Shown here one piece after another: positions 60,129 to 64,000 of a stretch of 64,000 nt of DNA. Position 1 is the stretch's first letter; the number at the start of each line of letters is the position of its first letter. Origin of the DNA: Dactylosporangium vinaceum (GTDB lineage Bacteria; Actinomycetota; Actinomycetes; Mycobacteriales; Micromonosporaceae). A program made the position numbers and the translations under genes. The notes below the pieces were generated by a model. That model saw only the letters and a list, made by a program, of their open reading frames with translations, made no database searches and was not told the DNA's origin. The stretch spans positions 9,052,001 through 9,116,000 of the forward strand of contig NZ_CP061913.1 in assembly GCF_019904175.1 (NCBI RefSeq). The letters run 5' to 3'.

Positions 60129-63100
60129 GACGCCACCGCCGGGCCCTGGCCGGCGCGCACGAGATCGCCGAGAGTCGCGATCGTCGGTGACCGGAAGAAC
60201 GCCAGCATCGGGACGCTGACGCCGTACCGCTCGTCGATCCGCGCGAACGCCGTGAACATGTTGAGCGAGTGCGCGCCGTACTCCAGCAGCGAGCGGTCCC
60301 GCGCGATGCCCTCGACGCCCAGGATCTCCGCCCAGATGGCGGCGAGCCCACGCTCGAGCTCGTCGAGGTGCTCGACCCGGGGTGCCGGCTCGGCCGCGCG
60401 CTGCGACACGAGCTCCTCCGCGAGGGCGGCAAGCGCGGCGCGGTCGGTCTTGCCGGTGCCCGAGACGGGCACCAGGTCGACGTCGAAGCAGCGGGCGGGC
60501 ACCATGTAGGCCGGCAGAGCCCGGCCGAGCGCGGCCCGGACCTCCTCGTGGTCGACTGCGCCGCCGCCGGTGTGCTCCGCGACCAGGAACAGGACCAGCT
60601 CGCGGTCCGCGCCGGTGCCGCGCACGACCGCGACGGCCTCCCGGACGCCGGGCACGGCGTTCGCCACCGCTTCGAGCTCGCCGAGTTCGACCCGGTTCCC
60701 GCGGATCTTGACCTGGTTGTCGTTGCGGCCGAGGAACACCAGCTCGCCGTGCGGGCGGCGGACCACCTGGTCGCCGGTGCGGTACATCACCGCGGTCGGC
60801 CCGGTGACGAACCGGTCGGGCAGGAATCCGGCCGCCGTCCGCTCGCTGTCGCCGGCGTAACCGTCGGCCACGCAACGCCCCCCGAGGTGGAGTTCGCCGG
60901 GGACCCCGGCCGGCGCGAGATGGCCGGTGGCGTCGACGACGTAGGCCGCAACGCCGGCGAGCGGCATCCCGATCGGTGCGTGCGCCGGCCAGTCGACGTC
61001 GGTGCCGCGCCGCCGGTACGTGGTGACAGCCTGGGTCTCGGTCGGGCCGTAGAGGTTCGTCAGCCGGCAGTGCGGGTGGTCGATGAAGAACCGGTGGATC
61101 TGCTCGTCGAGCATCAGCTGCTCGCCGGAGACGCACACGTGTCGCAGCGCCGGGAACAGCGTCCCGCGCCGCTGTGCACTCTGGACGAACGGCCGCAGCG
61201 CCGCCACCGGCAGGTAGACGTGGGTGACCCGGGTGTCCGCGACCCGGTCCACGAGGGCCGCGAAGTCGCGGCGGTCGGCCGGTTCCCGGGACACCACGGT
61301 GCCGCCGGCCGCGAGGGTCGGCACGATCTCCTGGAACGACACGTCGAAGCCGAGCGGCGCGTACTGCAGGAACCGGGTGCGCGGGGTCATGTCGAGCGCC
61401 GCGAACTGCCAGCCCGTCAGGTTGAGCAGTGCCGGCTCGCCCATCCGGACGCCCTTCGGCTGTCCGGTGGAGCCGGACGTGAAGCTGATGTACCCGCCGG
61501 TCGCGGCCGTCCCCGCGGACGGTGCTGCACCGGCCGGCAGGTCGTCGAGGCCGACGACCCGCACACCGGGCAGCTCGGGCACGGTGCCGAGCACCAGCCG
61601 GCAGTCGGCCCGGCCGACCATGTACCGCAGCCGGTCCACCGGCAGCGTCCGGTCCAGCGGCAGGTAGACGCCGCCGACCCGGAGCACCGCAACGATCGCG
61701 GTGGCGGTGTCGGCAAGCGTGTCGAGCGCCAGGCCCACCACGTCGCCGGGCTTGATGCCATGGGCCGCGAGGGCACCGGCGAGCCGCCCGGCGGCCGCGT
61801 CGAGCGCGGCGTAGGTGAGCGTACCCGCCGGGTCCTCGACAGCGACCGCTTCCGCGGTGCACGCCGCGGTGGCGCCGATCCAGCCGGCCAGGGTCGCCGC
61901 CGGGACGACTGCGGGAAAGCCGTCGGTGCGCAGGCTCGCGAGCGCCGAGGCGTCCTCGAACAGGTCGGCGAGCGGCCGGGATCCGTCGGTGATCGCCCGG
62001 TGCAGCGCGGCGCGCAGCGAGTCGAGCAGCCCGTCGGCGACCTCGGGCGCGATCAGCTCCCGGTCGTACTCGACCTCGAGCAACCACCGCTCGTCGACGC
62101 GGGTCGCGCCGAGCCAGAGGTCGAACTTGGCGGTGCCGTTGCCCATCTCCCGGACCCGGGTGATGGCGCCGCCGCCCACCGTGTCGATGGTGTCCTGCAT
62201 GGCCAGCATGCAGGAGAACAGCGGGTTGCGGGTGCCGGTGCGGTCGGGCCGGGCGCGCGCGACGAGCTGGTTGAACGAGACGTCCACCGCGGCCCGGCAG
62301 AAGTCCACCGAATCGCGGACGACCTCGCCCAGGTGGGTGTCGACGCTGCGGGCCCAGTCGACCTCGACGGTCACCGGCAGCGTGTTGACGAAGAAGCCGC
62401 ACAGGTCGAACGCGCGGATGGTGCGCCGGGCCGTGAACGGGCTGCCGACGAGCACCGTCGACACCCCGCCGTGCCGGGCGAGCACGGCGCCGTATACGCC
62501 GGTGAGCAGCACGAACGGGCTGATCTTCAGCCGCTTGCAGGTGTCCTGGAACGCCGCGGAGTCAGCCTCGTCGAGCGTGAACGACACCCGGGCGCCGCTG
62601 AACGCGGTCTCCGTCGGACGGCCCGGTCGCGGGTCGAGCACGAGCGGCGGCACCTCACGCAGCCGCTCGGCCCACTCCTTGACCCGGTCGGTCGTCTGTG
62701 CCGATGCGGAGCTGCGTTGCTGCGCCTCGAGCTCCTTGCGGAACGCCAGCTCCCGTCGCTCGCGCAGAGCCTGCACCGCGTCCGGTGCGGCCGGGTCGGT
62801 CAACGCCGACTCGAGGTCGCGGCGGAACGCTGCCAGCGACACACCGTCGCCGACGATGTGATGGGTGCACAGCAGCATTGTCGCGGCGGTGCCGTCGGTG
62901 GTGCGGACGTACCCGAATCGGTAGGCGGGCCGGGCCGCGAGCGCGAACGGGGTACGCCCGACCCGCCCGCTCAGCTCGCGCACGGCCTGTTCGAAGTCGG
63001 GCGGGGCCACCTCGAGGTGCTCCAGCGGCAGCTCAGGGAGCGCCGGCGGGTCGGTGAGGCGGGCGTGCGGGTGCGGGAGCCGGCCGAAGACCTGCCGCAA

Positions 63101-63286
63101 CGACGGCTGTACGGCAACCACAGTGGACAGGGCCGCGGTGATGGCGGCCAGCGTGACGGTGGGATCGAGGTCGAAGCGGGTCACCTGATTGTAGAGCTCC
63201 GGGGTCGGCACGAGCTCGTCGACGACGAGCAGCCCCTGCTGCGACTCGGTGATCGTCAGCAGGCCGGCGGCGGTGTCGGTCCTCAC
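60125..63286 (-). CDS. NRPS module C-A-T
   Basis: The 1,053-residue protein has a condensation domain with intact HHIVGDG (about residue 142), an adenylation domain (FTSGSTGQPKG near 605, GFDVSFQEI, NLYGPTETQ, YRTGDQVV, GRNDNQVKIRGNRVELGELE, GTGKTDR) and a carrier domain (EYGAHSLN, Ser near 1003). The pocket read by eye is D-V-Q-Y-C-S-L-A-V, close to that of the second module and to proline-type codes. The two modules are homologous throughout, but only this one keeps the C-domain catalytic His. It starts at GTG 63286, overlapping the free carrier gene. Confidence 0.9.
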   Translation of the reverse strand: MRTDTAAGLLTITESQQGLLVVDELVPTPELYNQVTRFDLDPTVTLAAITAALSTVVAVQPSLRQVFGRLPHPHARLTDPPALPELPLEHLEVAPPDFEQAVRELSGRVGRTPFALAARPAYRFGYVRTTDGTAATMLLCTHHIVGDGVSLAAFRRDLESALTDPAAPDAVQALRERRELAFRKELEAQQRSSASAQTTDRVKEWAERLREVPPLVLDPRPGRPTETAFSGARVSFTLDEADSAAFQDTCKRLKISPFVLLTGVYGAVLARHGGVSTVLVGSPFTARRTIRAFDLCGFFVNTLPVTVEVDWARSVDTHLGEVVRDSVDFCRAAVDVSFNQLVARARPDRTGTRNPLFSCMLAMQDTIDTVGGGAITRVREMGNGTAKFDLWLGATRVDERWLLEVEYDRELIAPEVADGLLDSLRAALHRAITDGSRPLADLFEDASALASLRTDGFPAVVPAATLAGWIGATAACTAEAVAVEDPAGTLTYAALDAAAGRLAGALAAHGIKPGDVVGLALDTLADTATAIVAVLRVGGVYLPLDRTLPVDRLRYMVGRADCRLVLGTVPELPGVRVVGLDDLPAGAAPSAGTAATGGYISFTSGSTGQPKGVRMGEPALLNLTGWQFAALDMTPRTRFLQYAPLGFDVSFQEIVPTLAAGGTVVSREPADRRDFAALVDRVADTRVTHVYLPVAALRPFVQSAQRRGTLFPALRHVCVSGEQLMLDEQIHRFFIDHPHCRLTNLYGPTETQAVTTYRRRGTDVDWPAHAPIGMPLAGVAAYVVDATGHLAPAGVPGELHLGGRCVADGYAGDSERTAAGFLPDRFVTGPTAVMYRTGDQVVRRPHGELVFLGRNDNQVKIRGNRVELGELEAVANAVPGVREAVAVVRGTGADRELVLFLVAEHTGGGAVDHEEVRAALGRALPAYMVPARCFDVDLVPVSGTGKTDRAALAALAEELVSQRAAEPAPRVEHLDELERGLAAIWAEILGVEGIARDRSLLEYGAHSLNMFTAFARIDERYGVSVPMLAFFRSPTIATLGDLVRAGQGPAVAS

Positions 63287-63516
63287 CGGACCACCTCGGG
63301 CTCGACGAGTTCGCGGAGCCATACCTTGAGGTCGCCGACCGTGCGGACGTCGACCAGCCGGCTGGCGTCGATCTCGGCGTTCTCGTCGGTCGCGACCTCG
63401 ACCGCGAGGCGCAGCAACGACAGCGACTCGAGGCCGGCCTCCAGCAGCGGAGTCGAGTCGTCGAACGCGACCGTCGCATACCGGGCGATCATGGGGTCCA
63501 GGTCGAGGGTCGTCAT
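63283..63516 (-). CDS. Free-standing acyl/peptidyl carrier protein
   Basis: The 77-residue four-helix protein has the phosphopantetheine site GLESLSLLRL (Ser about 31) in the loop before helix 2, acidic helix 2 as in carriers, and a C-terminal helix DLKVWLREL. It overlaps both neighbours. A free adenylation enzyme or the BtrH-like protein may act on it. The site GxES rather than GxDS is seen in some acyl carriers. Confidence 0.85.
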   Translation of the reverse strand: MTTLDLDPMIARYATVAFDDSTPLLEAGLESLSLLRLAVEVATDENAEIDASRLVDVRTVGDLKVWLRELVEPEVVR

Positions 63517-63899
63517 GCCCGTGCCTCCACGTCGTGCCTGTCGGTGGCCGGCTCCGCCGGGAGTTCGCGGGGCAGCTCCTCGATGACGGAGATGCCGGTG
63601 GAGCCGTCGAAGCGGCGCCAGTGCTCGTACAACCGCACCCGGGCGTCGGGCAGGAGCTCGGGTCGGCTGGTGCAGACACCGGCGACGACCTCGCCGTCGT
63701 CGAGGACCTGGGCGTAGGCGAGGCTCAGCACACCGTCGGCGTCGCAGGTGCCGGTCAGGCTGCCGCGCTGGACCCGGCCGCCGACGAACTCGGCCCACAC
63801 GATGTGGCCGTCCTGGTGGTAGTGCCCGATGGGGCTGCCGCCGGCGACGGCGGTCTCCGCCGCGGTCGACCGGAACTGCCGGCCGTTGTAGTCGATCAC
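63513..63899 (-). CDS. Conserved small protein of the 'N-acetylglutamate synthase-like' family
   Basis: The 128-residue beta-rich protein begins IDYNGRQFRSTA and has GHYHQDGHIVWAEFVGGRVQRGSLTG and ELLPDARVRLYEHWRR. It matches short proteins that databases often name N-acetylglutamate synthase without biochemical support; MORN-like strand repeats are visible. GGAGA precedes its GTG start. It lies between the monooxygenase-like gene and the carrier gene, so a role in handling the first building block is possible but unproven. Confidence 0.65.
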   Translation of the reverse strand: MIDYNGRQFRSTAAETAVAGGSPIGHYHQDGHIVWAEFVGGRVQRGSLTGTCDADGVLSLAYAQVLDDGEVVAGVCTSRPELLPDARVRLYEHWRRFDGSTGISVIEELPRELPAEPATDRHDVEARA

Positions 63900-63918
63900 T
63901 GGATATCTCCTTGCCGGC

Positions 63919-64000
63919 TCAGAGCCACTCGGTGTGGACGTGTTCGTCGCGCAACTGGTAGACCGTGCGCTCGAAGAGCGAGTTGATGACCATGGCGCTC
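63919..64000 (-). CDS. C-terminal end of a probable lysine/ornithine N-monooxygenase (partial)
   Basis: Only 26 residues are in the window, reading SAMVINSLFERTVYQL and ending HVHTEWL. The stretch resembles the C-terminal WRSAVIINSLLGR-type end of FAD-dependent lysine or ornithine N-hydroxylases in siderophore pathways. The match is short and from memory, so it is an inference. If right, the product would contain a hydroxamate or N-hydroxyamine. The gap to the next gene is 19 nt. Confidence 0.35.
   Translation of the reverse strand, partial: SAMVINSLFERTVYQLRDEHVHTEWL

Larger units (their letters stand above)
43391..64000 (-). other. Nonribosomal-peptide-type biosynthetic gene cluster (incomplete at right edge)
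   Basis: Sixteen consecutive minus-strand genes are joined by ATGA/GTGA overlaps or gaps of 3 to 36 nt, consistent with one transcript that begins right of the window. They supply two C-A-T modules, two free adenylation enzymes, one free and several fused carrier domains, a C-T-TE protein, a second thioesterase, a BtrH-like acyltransferase, a PPTase, ProB, ProA, an aminotransferase, an SDR and an exporter. The order does not match any cluster I can name. The chain-building order is not readable from colinearity because several domains act in trans. Confidence 0.85.

Overview
The window is about 64 kb of high-GC DNA with dense coding, many GTG starts, ATGA or GTGA gene overlaps, and several F420-type (LLM) oxidoreductases. 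ROK, IclR and LuxR-family regulators and ESX-like small proteins are also present. Together these point to a filamentous actinomycete, probably of the Micromonosporaceae; the family is an inference from gene content and style.

Region 1 (1-12,300) holds housekeeping and accessory metabolism: a quinone-type oxidoreductase, an LtrA-like membrane protein, an MMPL exporter, a secreted SGNH esterase with an AbfB sugar-binding domain and two LLM flavin oxidoreductases. It ends with a 2-keto-3-deoxygluconate kinase / KDPG aldolase pair divergent from an IclR regulator. Region 2 (11,022-17,873) is a monosaccharide ABC importer (ATPase, permease, lipoprotein) bracketed by two different ROK proteins. 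A strong start-stop-coupled 10-residue leader ORF precedes the ATPase.

Region 3 (18,000-31,800) contains a deacetylase lipoprotein, a two-component system, a Rieske lipoprotein, an acVLRF1 peptidyl-tRNA hydrolase and a secreted GH55 beta-1,3-glucanase with two F5/8C domains. Three membrane GGDEF proteins lie among them: one with an intact EAL domain, one with a decayed EAL domain, and one preceded by two tandem 89-bp repeats. Each repeat encodes a start-stop-coupled 30-residue peptide. GAGAGCGCTCTC palindromes of the LacI-operator type flank the probable GH55 promoter. Region 4 (31,300-37,300) has a four-gene overlapping operon of ESX-like helical proteins plus a lone receiver, a VOC protein, tRNA-Pro(GGG) with a terminator, and then a gene-sparse stretch with a lipoprotein, a GNAT, a HEAT-like protein and a universal stress protein. 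Region 5 (37,356-43,165) holds a very large CtpI-like P-type ATPase with a small membrane partner, and another LLM oxidoreductase.

Region 6 (43,391 to the right edge) is the most notable part: a nonribosomal-peptide-type cluster of 16 genes, all on the minus strand, nearly all joined by 4-nt overlaps, ending in a 12-bp-stem terminator. In transcription order it encodes the C-terminus of a probable N-hydroxylating monooxygenase, a small NAGS-like conserved protein, a lone carrier protein, a C-A-T NRPS, a thioesterase, a BtrH-like acyltransferase fused to a carrier domain, an Sfp-type phosphopantetheinyl transferase, a free adenylation enzyme, a C-T-TE protein, a second free adenylation enzyme and a second C-A-T NRPS with an altered C-domain active site. 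These are followed by an SDR, ProB, ProA, an aminotransferase and an MFS exporter. Proline-like adenylation codes plus dedicated ProBA suggest a product built from glutamate semialdehyde, proline or ornithine. I do not recognise this gene combination.
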